IMG/VR virus record: IMGVR_UViG_3300032401_001693
Coordinates: 1 to 64,000 of that record
DNA length: 64,000 nucleotides
Direction: 5' to 3' (one strand)
Source of the DNA: a virus
Part shown: one piece after another, positions 22,699 through 31,169 of the stretch
How positions within the stretch are numbered: position 1 is the stretch's first letter
Layout: each line of letters opens with the position of its first letter
The notes under the pieces: generated by a model
Database searches by the model: none
What the model was told of the DNA's origin: nothing
What the model saw: the letters and a program-made list of their open reading frames with translations, nothing else
Made by a program: the position numbers and the translations under genes

Positions 22699-24000
22699 AT
22701 GTCGAATGGTTATAGTGGGTTTGTTCCAGATTGGGGAGCATCAGGTAATATTCTAAAAAGTGATGGTACTAAATGGATATCTTCAAGCTCTATAGATATA
22801 AAGTCTTTAGACATGGGAGCAGCTCAGTACACTATTCCGTGGCCGGTAGGGGTGACTCCAGATCCTGCTCTTGGTCATGCCTACTATAAATCAGATACTA
22901 AGCAACTATTAATAGGAGATGGTGTAACTGCTAATCCAGTAAGTGGAGGGTCTTCAGGCTATAGTGGCTATAGTGGCAGGTCAGGCTACTCAGGAGTAGG
23001 AATACTGGGTATCTCAGGTTATTCCGGGTATAGTGGTAGGTCGGGTTTTTCAGGGTTAAATGGAATAGCTACAGCTTCTGGATATTCAGGATATTCAGGA
23101 GTAGGAGGTCTAGGTGTTTCGGGCTATTCTGGCAAAGGTGGATCTAATTTTGTTCATAACCAGGTTGTGAATTCTACTACTTGGATTATAAACCATAATT
23201 TAGGAATGAGGGAGGTTTTAGTTCAGGTATTTAATAGTACTGGTAATCAAATAATTCCTCAATCAGTCGTTTGGGGAACTGCTAATCAGTGTATTATTTC
23301 ATTATCTACTGCCACTATAGGAACGGCAGTAGTTTCTAGTGGTGGTGGGGTATCAGGTTTTTCAGGATATTCGGCGTTAGGAGGATCAGGCACTGGTATA
23401 TCTGGTTATTCTGGTTATTCTGGCCCACAAGGATTTATGGGAGTGCCAGGAGCAGGTGGTCAGTCTGGGTTTAGTGGCTGGTCAGGCAAAGATGGTCAAT
23501 TAGGTATATCTGGATTTTCAGGACCTCAGGGAGGGACTGGTATTCAAGGTTATTCTGGATTTAGCGGGTACTCAGGACCTCAAGGATTTGTAGGATATGG
23601 TATATCTGGTTATAGTGGTAAAGATGGTCAAGCTTCTGCTTCTGGGTATTCTGGGTTTTCCGGTTTAGGAGTTTCTGGGTGGAGTGGATTTAGTGGACTA
23701 ACTGGACCGCAGGGAGTACCAGGAACTACTGGGGTAGGAGTTAGTGGGCTCTCAGGCTATTCAGGAGCGTCTGGAACTGGAGGAGGTACAAGCAGGTATC
23801 TTTCAACTAGGTTTACTAGTTCTTCAGTGGTAACTGTTTCTCATAATTTTGGTGTTATTCCTAATGTGGTTGTGGTAAGAGATAGGACTGATGGGAAATG
23901 GGATGTAATTAATCCAAGGCTTATAGTTCATAGCAACTTTAACCAAGTGACAGTTACTTTACAATGGTCTGTTACTGGTTATGTTATTTGTAACGCATAA
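22699..24000 (+). CDS. Collagen-like Gly-Tyr-Ser fibre protein
   Basis: 433 residues, AGGAGG start. An N-terminal domain (GASGNILKSDGTKW ... YYKSDTKQLLIGDG) is followed by runs of Gly-Tyr-Ser and other Gly-X-Y triplets. A beta-type module (WIINHNLG ... VVSSGG) sits within the repeats, and the protein ends in a C-terminal VTVSHNFG head. Collagen-like triplets form trimeric shafts in phage tail fibres. Both the N-terminal and the HNLG modules recur in the giant fibre at 60799. It follows two radical SAM enzymes and may be their substrate. Confidence 0.85.
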   Translation: MSNGYSGFVPDWGASGNILKSDGTKWISSSSIDIKSLDMGAAQYTIPWPVGVTPDPALGHAYYKSDTKQLLIGDGVTANPVSGGSSGYSGYSGRSGYSGVGILGISGYSGYSGRSGFSGLNGIATASGYSGYSGVGGLGVSGYSGKGGSNFVHNQVVNSTTWIINHNLGMREVLVQVFNSTGNQIIPQSVVWGTANQCIISLSTATIGTAVVSSGGGVSGFSGYSALGGSGTGISGYSGYSGPQGFMGVPGAGGQSGFSGWSGKDGQLGISGFSGPQGGTGIQGYSGFSGYSGPQGFVGYGISGYSGKDGQASASGYSGFSGLGVSGWSGFSGLTGPQGVPGTTGVGVSGLSGYSGASGTGGGTSRYLSTRFTSSSVVTVSHNFGVIPNVVVVRDRTDGKWDVINPRLIVHSNFNQVTVTLQWSVTGYVICNA

Positions 24001-24007
24001 GGAGTGT

Positions 24008-24226
24008 ATGAATAGTTTTCCGAATGGTCTTAGACAGATAGAAGGTATGCACCTAGATCTATTGGGAATAGAAATAGGTTTGTTTGAAGGTTATATAGGG
24101 AACTACGTGGTGATAATGCGGGATGGTGATAAGGTAAAGGGTATTTCCTGTTTATCTTTGGAGCACGCAATGGAGATTTACTCAGGTTGTGTAGAAAGAG
24201 TTAGGATTAGATATTTATTAAACTAA
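24008..24226 (+). CDS. Small hypothetical protein
   Basis: 72 residues from ATG 24008 (AAGGAG upstream), preferred to the in-frame ATG 23981 that overlaps the fibre gene. The sequence is mixed alpha/beta, without a recognised family. Confidence 0.6.
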   Translation: MNSFPNGLRQIEGMHLDLLGIEIGLFEGYIGNYVVIMRDGDKVKGISCLSLEHAMEIYSGCVERVRIRYLLN

Positions 24227-24237
24227 GGAGGCTTAAT

Positions 24238-24348
24238 ATGAAACAGGTTTATGTAGTAACGTTGGATGAAGAGTTTGAGAAAGCTAGGAAACCAGGAGCT
24301 AAAGATAGGAAACCCAGGTACTGGTCAGCCAGGAACTTATATTCCTAA
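24238..24348 (+). pseudogene. Frameshifted type A leader gene
   Basis: MKQVYVVTLDEEFEKARKPG is followed by a stop after 36 residues. A shifted frame continues PGTYIPKALRRAYEKRIKQGNLD to a stop near 24400, similar in style to the tail of the gene at 16020. The leader DNA is nearly identical to that at 15149. It is probably a recently broken basic protein gene. Confidence 0.6.
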
Positions 24349-24453
24349 GGCTCTTAGAAGAGCTTATGAAAAACGCATTAAGCAGGGTAACTTAGATTAG
24401 TTTGATTGTGGAGGTTGACATGCCCGCATTATTTTTGTAAAAGGATAAAAAAT

Positions 24454-24699
24454 ATGTCAGCTCTTTTTATTGTAAAAGTTAAACTTATAGAAAGCAAGCT
24501 CACTAAGGAATCTAAACCAGCCATCTCGTTTATGAAACCTGAAATGCCTTATGGTGTGTTAGATGTCTATACTTGGCACAAAACGGATAAGGAAACTGGA
24601 GTAGTAACAGTTTATTCTAGATTTCTTATAGGAGATCACGAGTCAGGGGAGATTCATCAGGTAGATCCAAGAGGGGTTCTGTTTGTAGGAGTAGCGTAG
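24454..24699 (+). CDS. Small hypothetical protein
   Basis: 81 residues from ATG 24454. It is a beta-rich sequence (LFIVKVKLIESKL ... DVYTWHKTDKETGVVTVYSRFLIGD). It sits just before the portal gene; the function is unknown. Confidence 0.6.
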   Translation: MSALFIVKVKLIESKLTKESKPAISFMKPEMPYGVLDVYTWHKTDKETGVVTVYSRFLIGDHESGEIHQVDPRGVLFVGVA

Positions 24700-24752
24700 G
24701 AGAGGAATATGTATGATGCATATGGAAAGAGTAAGAAACCTAAGGAGTAGTT

Positions 24753-27700
24753 ATGGCGATATTTGATTTTCTATTTAAGGGCAAGATTGACCAGGAAGTG
24801 GTCAAAAGAGTCACTGAAGTTGAGCAGCGGATGGTTGAGGTCTCTGACCAGAAGGTTCAGGAGAAGGCTAGAGAGCTTACAGCCCAATGGCAAGAGCAGC
24901 TTAGAAAAGCCCAAGAAACTGCAGAGGCTAAGTCTTTGCTTCGAGATCCATTTCAGCTTTTGGAGACACTGAAATATAAAGAGCGCCCTATGATGTTGAC
25001 CTATGAGGTTTTGAGATCAATGTCAGAAAGGAATCCTATTATAGCGGCAATTATAAATACTAGGGTTAATCAGGTCTCAGCTTTTTCTTCACCTCCTAAA
25101 TCTCCCTATGATGTAGGTTTTCAGATTGTTTTGAAAAATAGGAAAGAGAAGCCAGATAAAAACGATGAAACTCGGATGGAAGAAATCCAGAATATGGTTT
25201 CCAATACTGGAGTTTCTTCACTTTTACAAGAAGAGCGGGATAACTTCGATACCTATCTAAGGAAAGTAACGAGGGACAGTCTTACCTATGACCAAATGGC
25301 CTATGAAATTATAAACGGAAGAGGAAACTATCCTGTGGCGTTTTTGGCGATAGACGCATCTTCCATTAGGTTGGCTACTACGGCCAGGTATTTCAAAGAT
25401 ATAATGGGTTTGAGAGGTTTTGCTGCACCACCTAAGATAGAGACTGATATGGGATCTATCCAAAAGGAATCTCTTAGACCAGAAGATATAAGGTATGTTC
25501 AGATTATAGATAGTAGAGTAATGACTACCTACACTGAGCAGGAGTTAGGGTTTGGTATTCGTAATCCAAGAACGGCTCTTAGGCAGAATGGTTATGGAGT
25601 GTCTGAGTTAGAGATACTGGTTAATACTGTTACGGCTCATCTTTGGGCAGAAGAATATAATCGCCGAGCCTTTTGTCTGAGTCTTAGAAATTATTGTAGA
25701 ACTAAGGCAGGAGTCTTTCAACTCAAGGATCTAATAGGTAAAACGTTTGAAGTTTGGAATGGTAGAGATTGGGCAAAAGCTAGGGCTTTTGCAACAGGAA
25801 TTAGACCTTTAGTACGTACTAAGTTGTGGAATGGTTTAGAACTAGAAACAAGCCCAGAGCATAAGTTTTATGTGATCCCTAAGGACACAGTTACAGGAGA
25901 ACCTGAGTGGAAAGAACAAAAGGATCTACAGCCGGGTGATTACGCTTTACTCAGTTGTCAAGATTGTGATTTTCCTATGAACTATGATTTACTGAAGGTT
26001 GGAAAACTGTATGGAGAACCTAAGAAGGTTTCTGTTTGGGTTGAACCTCATACTAAAGAGCAGAAAGACCAGGCGGTGAAACATAATGGTCATTTTCAAA
26101 CTATAGGAAATCAGTATTCTAAAACCTTATCTAGGATAGAAGTTCGCCCGTACACCCAGATTTTAAAGTCAAAAACTATAGAAGTTTCCGGCTACGAAAT
26201 GAATTTTACTCCTTATGATAGAGGAAAACAATGGATCCCTACCAAAGAAGTAGTTGAAGATCCTGAGTTTTGGAAAATGATTGGATTTGCTTTGGGGGAT
26301 GGATACTGGGGTAAGAGTTCATTACCAATAGCTCCTAACCCATACCGAGAGTATGACATAACAGAGAGATTTTCCAGTGTGTGTCAGAAATATAATATAC
26401 AGCACACAAAAAGTAGTGAGGGAATTTGTATTAGACACAAAGGTGTTCTAGAGTGGTTGTACGATCTGGGATTCGTTTCAACAGAGGATTCTAAAAAGGA
26501 TGATAGATGTATACCGCCGGTTTTCTTTCGATTGCCTTCTTGGATAAGATGCGCACTGCTTAGTGGTTTATTTAGTGCGGATGGAACCAATGAGGGGTAT
26601 AGATGGGCAGGAACACCAAGTTTTGGTGTTAAAGGAGTTAGATTTAGATTAAGTGTTCTCAAGTGTCTGTGGTCAGTAGGTGTGGCTTCCAACCAAAGAG
26701 GTAGCGGTTGGAGAATTGAACATGGTGGTATTTTAGTTCAAGATGTGGCAGCTTTTGCTAGGAAGATTGGATTTCTACAAACTGATCCTAAATCTATAAA
26801 ATCTAGAGATAATTTGGTTAGATCTGAAAGTTCTAAAAGTAGATGGGATAGACTTCATCCTACTTTATCTAAAATTTTAGCAAATAAAATCTATGATGAA
26901 CATAGGAAATATTCTACAAATGGAAGTAACCAGTACGAAAAGAAAGGTATTGGCAATAGCCCACTTTCCAAGAGAGATGGGTGGTTGATTGTAGGGGCTT
27001 CTTGTGGTGGTCATAAGCTTAGTCGTCCCAGAGCGATAGGTATGTTAGAGAGTTTAGGATTGGAAGTTCCAGAATGGCTTAGAACTTTTATGCAAACTCC
27101 TGTAGACGTTTTGGATAAAGAACCTATTGGGTATGAGCCAATGGGGGATATAGAAGTTTTTGATGACAAGCATCTATTTTTAGCTAATTTTGTTGCTGTC
27201 CATAATTCGCAAGGTTCTGCTCCTAAGGGTATAATTCAACTTGAGGGTAATGTACCGCAGGATCAATTAAATGAGTTTAGGCGACAATGGCATGCTCAGA
27301 TTATGGGAGTTTTTAATGCTTGGAGAACTCCTATTATCAATACTCCATCTGGTAAGTTAAACTATGTTGATCTTTCTAGGAGCAACAAACAGATGGAATA
27401 TTCTAATTGGATAGACTATTTGATTAAGATAGCTTGTGCAGTTTATCTGATAGACCCCTCTGAGATAGGTTTTGATATGAGAGGTGGAGCCCAGACAGCT
27501 CAGCCTCCGGTGTTTGAGTCCCACGGTGAATCCAAGCAGAAGATGTCTAGAGACAAAGGTCTTAGGCCGTTACTTAGGTTTCTACAGACTGAGGTTAATA
27601 AAGACATAGTATATAGAGTATATGATGGGAGGTATGAGTTTGAGTTTGTGGGTTTGGACGCCAAAACGGAGGAGCAGCTTCAAGAGATGCGTCTAAAAGA

Positions 27701-27953
27701 GGTTCAGAACTTTAAGACTATAGATGAGATTAGGGCTGAGTATGATCTTAAACCATTAGGTCATGATATGGGCGGTGATGTAATAATGAATTCTGCTTAT
27801 TTGAGCTATTTGAATCAGCTGGCAATGCAAAAAATGCAGGAAGGACAGGGTGGAGGTCCTGGAGGTGGTGAAGATTTTGGTCAAGAGGAAGGTGCAGAAG
27901 GCGAGGAGCAACCAGACTTTGGAGAAGAGATGACACAAGGTGAAGAAAAATAG
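24753..27953 (+). CDS. Portal protein with intein
   Basis: 1066 residues, of which 308-818 are an intein, leaving a 555-residue portal. N-extein features: RNPIIAAIINTRVNQVSAF and VYQ-like helix and barrel segments; C-extein: SQGSAPKGIIQLEG and AVYLIDPSEIGF, all typical of portals, the head-vertex ring through which DNA passes. The C terminus is Gly/Glu/Gln-rich. The intein splits NRRAF from SQGSAPKG, a conserved segment. The start has only a weak AAGGAG. Confidence 0.9.
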   Translation: MAIFDFLFKGKIDQEVVKRVTEVEQRMVEVSDQKVQEKARELTAQWQEQLRKAQETAEAKSLLRDPFQLLETLKYKERPMMLTYEVLRSMSERNPIIAAIINTRVNQVSAFSSPPKSPYDVGFQIVLKNRKEKPDKNDETRMEEIQNMVSNTGVSSLLQEERDNFDTYLRKVTRDSLTYDQMAYEIINGRGNYPVAFLAIDASSIRLATTARYFKDIMGLRGFAAPPKIETDMGSIQKESLRPEDIRYVQIIDSRVMTTYTEQELGFGIRNPRTALRQNGYGVSELEILVNTVTAHLWAEEYNRRAFCLSLRNYCRTKAGVFQLKDLIGKTFEVWNGRDWAKARAFATGIRPLVRTKLWNGLELETSPEHKFYVIPKDTVTGEPEWKEQKDLQPGDYALLSCQDCDFPMNYDLLKVGKLYGEPKKVSVWVEPHTKEQKDQAVKHNGHFQTIGNQYSKTLSRIEVRPYTQILKSKTIEVSGYEMNFTPYDRGKQWIPTKEVVEDPEFWKMIGFALGDGYWGKSSLPIAPNPYREYDITERFSSVCQKYNIQHTKSSEGICIRHKGVLEWLYDLGFVSTEDSKKDDRCIPPVFFRLPSWIRCALLSGLFSADGTNEGYRWAGTPSFGVKGVRFRLSVLKCLWSVGVASNQRGSGWRIEHGGILVQDVAAFARKIGFLQTDPKSIKSRDNLVRSESSKSRWDRLHPTLSKILANKIYDEHRKYSTNGSNQYEKKGIGNSPLSKRDGWLIVGASCGGHKLSRPRAIGMLESLGLEVPEWLRTFMQTPVDVLDKEPIGYEPMGDIEVFDDKHLFLANFVAVHNSQGSAPKGIIQLEGNVPQDQLNEFRRQWHAQIMGVFNAWRTPIINTPSGKLNYVDLSRSNKQMEYSNWIDYLIKIACAVYLIDPSEIGFDMRGGAQTAQPPVFESHGESKQKMSRDKGLRPLLRFLQTEVNKDIVYRVYDGRYEFEFVGLDAKTEEQLQEMRLKEVQNFKTIDEIRAEYDLKPLGHDMGGDVIMNSAYLSYLNQLAMQKMQEGQGGGPGGGEDFGQEEGAEGEEQPDFGEEMTQGEEK
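25674..27206 (+). other. Intein with LAGLIDADG homing endonuclease
   Basis: 511 residues. Cys1 at 25674, block A-like pattern ending AGVFQLKDL with Gly13, block B LETSPEHKFYV, and the C-terminal HN followed by Ser+1 at 27207. The endonuclease motifs are IGFALGDGYWG and LLSGLFSADGT, the two LAGLIDADG helices. It would self-splice from the portal precursor and could spread to intein-less alleles. Confidence 0.88.
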
Positions 27954-27964
27954 AGGGAAGTGAA

Positions 27965-28456
27965 ATGAAACCTGAATATATTGGAATACTACTGTTTTTA
28001 GTTGCCGTATTAGGATTTTTGTTTACCTATTTTGGTCCTATTATGGCATTGAAGGAGAAAGTTGGAAAGATTACTGGATATAATTTTCAGGGTCTAGTTG
28101 ATAGGGTAGGAGCGTTAGAGACTAAAATAGGTACGGTTAATCTTATAGATGTATCGAATAGAATAGTAGCTGTAGAAACCAAAATGAGTATTTTTTGGGA
28201 TGCAGTAGGGGATGTTGTAAAAGATATAATAAAACAACCAATACATTATAGAAAGGATGAACTTGTGGAAAAATTTCCTAATCTTACAATAGAAGAGACC
28301 CGTGAACTTAGAGATATTCTTATTAAGGAAAGAAATGAGCTAAAGATGTCCAATGCCGCTAAAAATCCAAGTACGAGGGCATATGTTTTAGCTATAGGGT
28401 TGCAGCTGGCGCGGGTTCAGACGGAGTTGATGGATAAAGAGAGTAAGGTGCTGTAG
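27965..28456 (+). CDS. Membrane-anchored coiled-coil protein
   Basis: 163 residues with one N-terminal span (IGILLFLVAVLGFLFTYF), then a coiled-coil region with the repeated phrase VGALETKIG/VAVETKMS and a helical C terminus. The function is unknown; it is in the portal-to-lysis interval. Confidence 0.65.
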   Translation: MKPEYIGILLFLVAVLGFLFTYFGPIMALKEKVGKITGYNFQGLVDRVGALETKIGTVNLIDVSNRIVAVETKMSIFWDAVGDVVKDIIKQPIHYRKDELVEKFPNLTIEETRELRDILIKERNELKMSNAAKNPSTRAYVLAIGLQLARVQTELMDKESKVL

Positions 28457-28496
28457 GACAAACTTGGAGTCTTTTTTCTCTCTGATAGGGGGTTAA

Positions 28497-28976
28497 ATGT
28501 ATAATACGACTGTAGTTTTAGGTGCTTTTACCGTTTTGTTACAGGCTCTGGTGATCTATTACGGTATTAGACTATTTACTGTTGTAGGTAGAACAGAGTA
28601 CTGGAGTATGGCTTGGAGTTTTTATGTATTAGCTAACTTTGCTATCTTTTTGCGAAGGAGTATCGCTTTCTATACTTTGCTTTTTGAACCTTGTGAGCCT
28701 TTTTTACTTAAGCATTTGTTTGTGGAAGAGCTTTTGGCTATAGTTGTTAGTATACTTTTTCTATTTTTTGGAAAGTTTCTTACTAAGCTATTTAGGAAAT
28801 ACTCTTTTAACGTTAATGGTGATCCTTCACTAAATGGTGGTAGATTTGTAATAGAAAATGTTAAAAAGTTAGAAGCTAGTGCACCTAAAAAGATAGTTAC
28901 AGATGTGGAAACCAAAACAGTACTTATTGAGGAAGCATCTAAAGTTGTACTGGAAGTAGAAAGAAAACTAAAATAG
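28497..28976 (+). CDS. Membrane protein
   Basis: 159 residues with about three membrane spans in the first 110, then a charged cytoplasmic tail. GGGGG precedes the start. It shares an identical 25-base stretch, in the same frame (VVLGAFTV), with the gene at 12238. The function is unknown. Confidence 0.65.
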   Translation: MYNTTVVLGAFTVLLQALVIYYGIRLFTVVGRTEYWSMAWSFYVLANFAIFLRRSIAFYTLLFEPCEPFLLKHLFVEELLAIVVSILFLFFGKFLTKLFRKYSFNVNGDPSLNGGRFVIENVKKLEASAPKKIVTDVETKTVLIEEASKVVLEVERKLK

Positions 28977-28984
28977 GAGTACAT

Positions 28985-30043
28985 ATGAAAGAGATCCAAG
29001 TGAAAGGTCATCAGGCGGGTGGTCATTTTGTTAAGCCTCATTTGAGGTATAGTATTCTGACTGGGCATGGTTATGAGAAGAGCCCCATAAAAAATAAAAA
29101 TTCACATATGTATCATAAACTAGACTCAGGAGATTTAATGATGGTTAAGAAGAAAACAGGCGAATGGGCTCACTATAGTAATGAGAAGGGTCACGTTAAA
29201 TCTGGGGAGGGACATGAGTTGGAATCATATCTAAAAGGTAAACTGGAGAAATCGGATGACATAAGGTATGTGTTATTGGTTAGAAAAGCAGTTAAAGATC
29301 CTGAGGAGCAGGAAGAGAAAGAGCCTAAAAAGAAACCTAAAAAAGAGCCTGAAGAAGAGCCTGAAGAAAAACAGGAAGAGGGTAATGAGAGTGATACGGA
29401 AGTGGGTCATGTAATAATGGTTCCTGATAGTGATAAAAAAGTAGATGTTACTGCAGTAGGTCAGCATGGAGTTACTGCTAGGGATGAAAAAGGTAATAAA
29501 TATCAAATCCTACATGAGCATGTAGAAAAAGATGGTAACTCAAAGAACGAGAATGAAAAGAATGGTAAAAATAAGAAGGACGAGAATAAGGGAGATGATG
29601 AGGAATCTTTAGACTCTAACCTTCCTAAAAAGGGTGACAAGAAGGGAGTAGGAGAATTAGGTGGTGAAGGGAAAGAAGAAAAGTTTAAAACAGTAAAAGA
29701 CTTTCTAAAGAAGTACAAACCACAGGAAGGCGATTGGGTTCAAGCTACTGCTATTGCTAAACATAGTGGGATAGATCGCAAAATTGTCAAAAAGGAACTA
29801 AAGAAGATGGAACTAGAAGGTGATATCCAATATGTGAATGAGAATAAATGGGGAGATGTGCTGTATAAGTGGACTGGTGCACATAGAGCTGAACATGAGG
29901 GTAAGACTATTGGTGAGTCTTTGAAAGCTGATAAAGAGAAGCGAGAGAAAAAGGCCCTAAAGGAAGAGGAAGACCAGAGACAGGGAAAAGATAAGAAGAG
30001 CAAGGAGAATAAGGAGAAGAAAGATGATGAAAAAAGAGACTAA
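28985..30043 (+). CDS. Low-complexity charged protein with winged-helix-like domain
   Basis: 352 residues. The N terminus IQVKGHQAGGHFVKPHLRY is a divergent type B motif. Then come a small beta domain, a Lys/Glu/Pro linker, the module GVTARDEKGNKYQILHEHV shared with the end of the polyprotein at 45772, and a winged-helix-like region (ATAIAKHSGIDRKIVKKELKKM). A Lys/Glu tail ends it. It is possibly another packaged DNA-associated protein. Confidence 0.6.
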   Translation: MKEIQVKGHQAGGHFVKPHLRYSILTGHGYEKSPIKNKNSHMYHKLDSGDLMMVKKKTGEWAHYSNEKGHVKSGEGHELESYLKGKLEKSDDIRYVLLVRKAVKDPEEQEEKEPKKKPKKEPEEEPEEKQEEGNESDTEVGHVIMVPDSDKKVDVTAVGQHGVTARDEKGNKYQILHEHVEKDGNSKNENEKNGKNKKDENKGDDEESLDSNLPKKGDKKGVGELGGEGKEEKFKTVKDFLKKYKPQEGDWVQATAIAKHSGIDRKIVKKELKKMELEGDIQYVNENKWGDVLYKWTGAHRAEHEGKTIGESLKADKEKREKKALKEEEDQRQGKDKKSKENKEKKDDEKRD

Positions 30044-30494
30044 ACCAATAGTTATTACTATCGCAGTTGTTTTATTTGCTTTATTTGCAATTTATTTTTG
30101 GCCTTTAGTTCCTATTCCACCTAAACCTCCAGAACCTGTACCCATAGTTCAGCCAGTTTCACCTGTAGGAGCCAGTGTGCCTGTAAAAATTGAGAAGCCC
30201 TATATTCTGGCGGTTGAAAAGGTGATGTATGGTTGTCCTGAGAAATCAATCTGGATTATAAAGTTGAACAGATTAGCATTACATGGTGTGAAGAATAGAA
30301 CTATAGAAATACGATTGCATGTTGGGTACTGTTGGTACAATGAACTTCGTAAGATACAGAAGGGTGGGAAGATACTTTTAGACTCTGCGGGGATAACTCC
30401 TGAGTGGCACCCTAAGGGAAGAGTAAGTGTTGGGTTATGGGATACTAAAACTAAGAAATATCTAAGTTCAGTAATAGTTAGAAAAGGAGTCTAA
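30024..30494 (+). CDS. Membrane-anchored periplasmic protein
   Basis: 156 residues: a short basic N terminus, one span (ITIAVVLFALFAIYFW), a Pro-rich linker (PIPPKPPEPVP) and a beta-rich domain with two Cys. It overlaps the previous gene by 20 bases. Such a layout fits a spanin-like or envelope protein, but this is not proved. Confidence 0.6.
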   Translation: MMKKETKPIVITIAVVLFALFAIYFWPLVPIPPKPPEPVPIVQPVSPVGASVPVKIEKPYILAVEKVMYGCPEKSIWIIKLNRLALHGVKNRTIEIRLHVGYCWYNELRKIQKGGKILLDSAGITPEWHPKGRVSVGLWDTKTKKYLSSVIVRKGV

Positions 30495-30521
30495 AATGAT
30501 TAAAGCACAAGGAGGTAGCAT

Positions 30522-30923
30522 ATGAATATAGGAGATATTGAAATTACAATTGGTGGAGTGACTTTTCCGTTTCTACTGTCGGCAATTTTGTCCTACCTTT
30601 ATTCATTTTTCAAAAAGGCAGATGGGACAGATATACTTTCTGACAGGCTGAAAAACTTGTTTACTCTAGTTGTGGCAATAGGGTTGTCATTAGCCAGTTT
30701 GCCTTATAACAATTTAGCAATGACCTATGTAAACGTGTTTAATTATAGTTTGTATGGATTTATTCAAGCTATGGCAGCTGTTGGTTTATATGATACTCTA
30801 TCGGTTCAGGTTCATGGGACTAGAACCAGTCTGGTAAAAGCTATGAAAGTGGTAGAAGCTAGTAACAAACAACCACTACCTAGCGGGAGCGGAGGTATAC
30901 GTCTAGGAACTGATAGGAGGTAG
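30522..30923 (+). CDS. Holin-like membrane protein
   Basis: 133 residues, AAGGAGG start, with three hydrophobic spans in the first 90 residues and a charged Gly-rich tail. Size and topology fit a class I holin. Its place next to membrane and peptidase genes supports lysis, although no endolysin is adjacent. Confidence 0.5.
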   Translation: MNIGDIEITIGGVTFPFLLSAILSYLYSFFKKADGTDILSDRLKNLFTLVVAIGLSLASLPYNNLAMTYVNVFNYSLYGFIQAMAAVGLYDTLSVQVHGTRTSLVKAMKVVEASNKQPLPSGSGGIRLGTDRR

Positions 30924-30925
30924 AT

Positions 30926-31162
30926 ATGTGGGGAGCTATTGTTGCATTACTGGTTCAGAATCCGCAGATTTTACAAATGCTTCCTGATTTTCTAAAGTCA
31001 GTTGTAGGCATACTTGCTTTGAATCAGATTACCATAACTTTTACACCTATAGATGCTCTTAAACCCGCCGCTAGTAGTAATTTTGGTGATTTTTCTAAGT
31101 CTTTGGAAGAGTTATCTAAGGCTATAACTGATGCTCTGAAAGAAAAGTCTATTCAAACATAG
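30926..31162 (+). CDS. Small hydrophobic protein
   Basis: 78 residues starting MWGAIVALLVQNPQILQML, with one or two hydrophobic segments and an amphipathic helical C terminus. ATAGGAGG precedes the start, two bases after the previous stop. It might be a second lysis-related membrane protein. Confidence 0.55.
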   Translation: MWGAIVALLVQNPQILQMLPDFLKSVVGILALNQITITFTPIDALKPAASSNFGDFSKSLEELSKAITDALKEKSIQT

Positions 31163-31169
31163 GAGTTGT

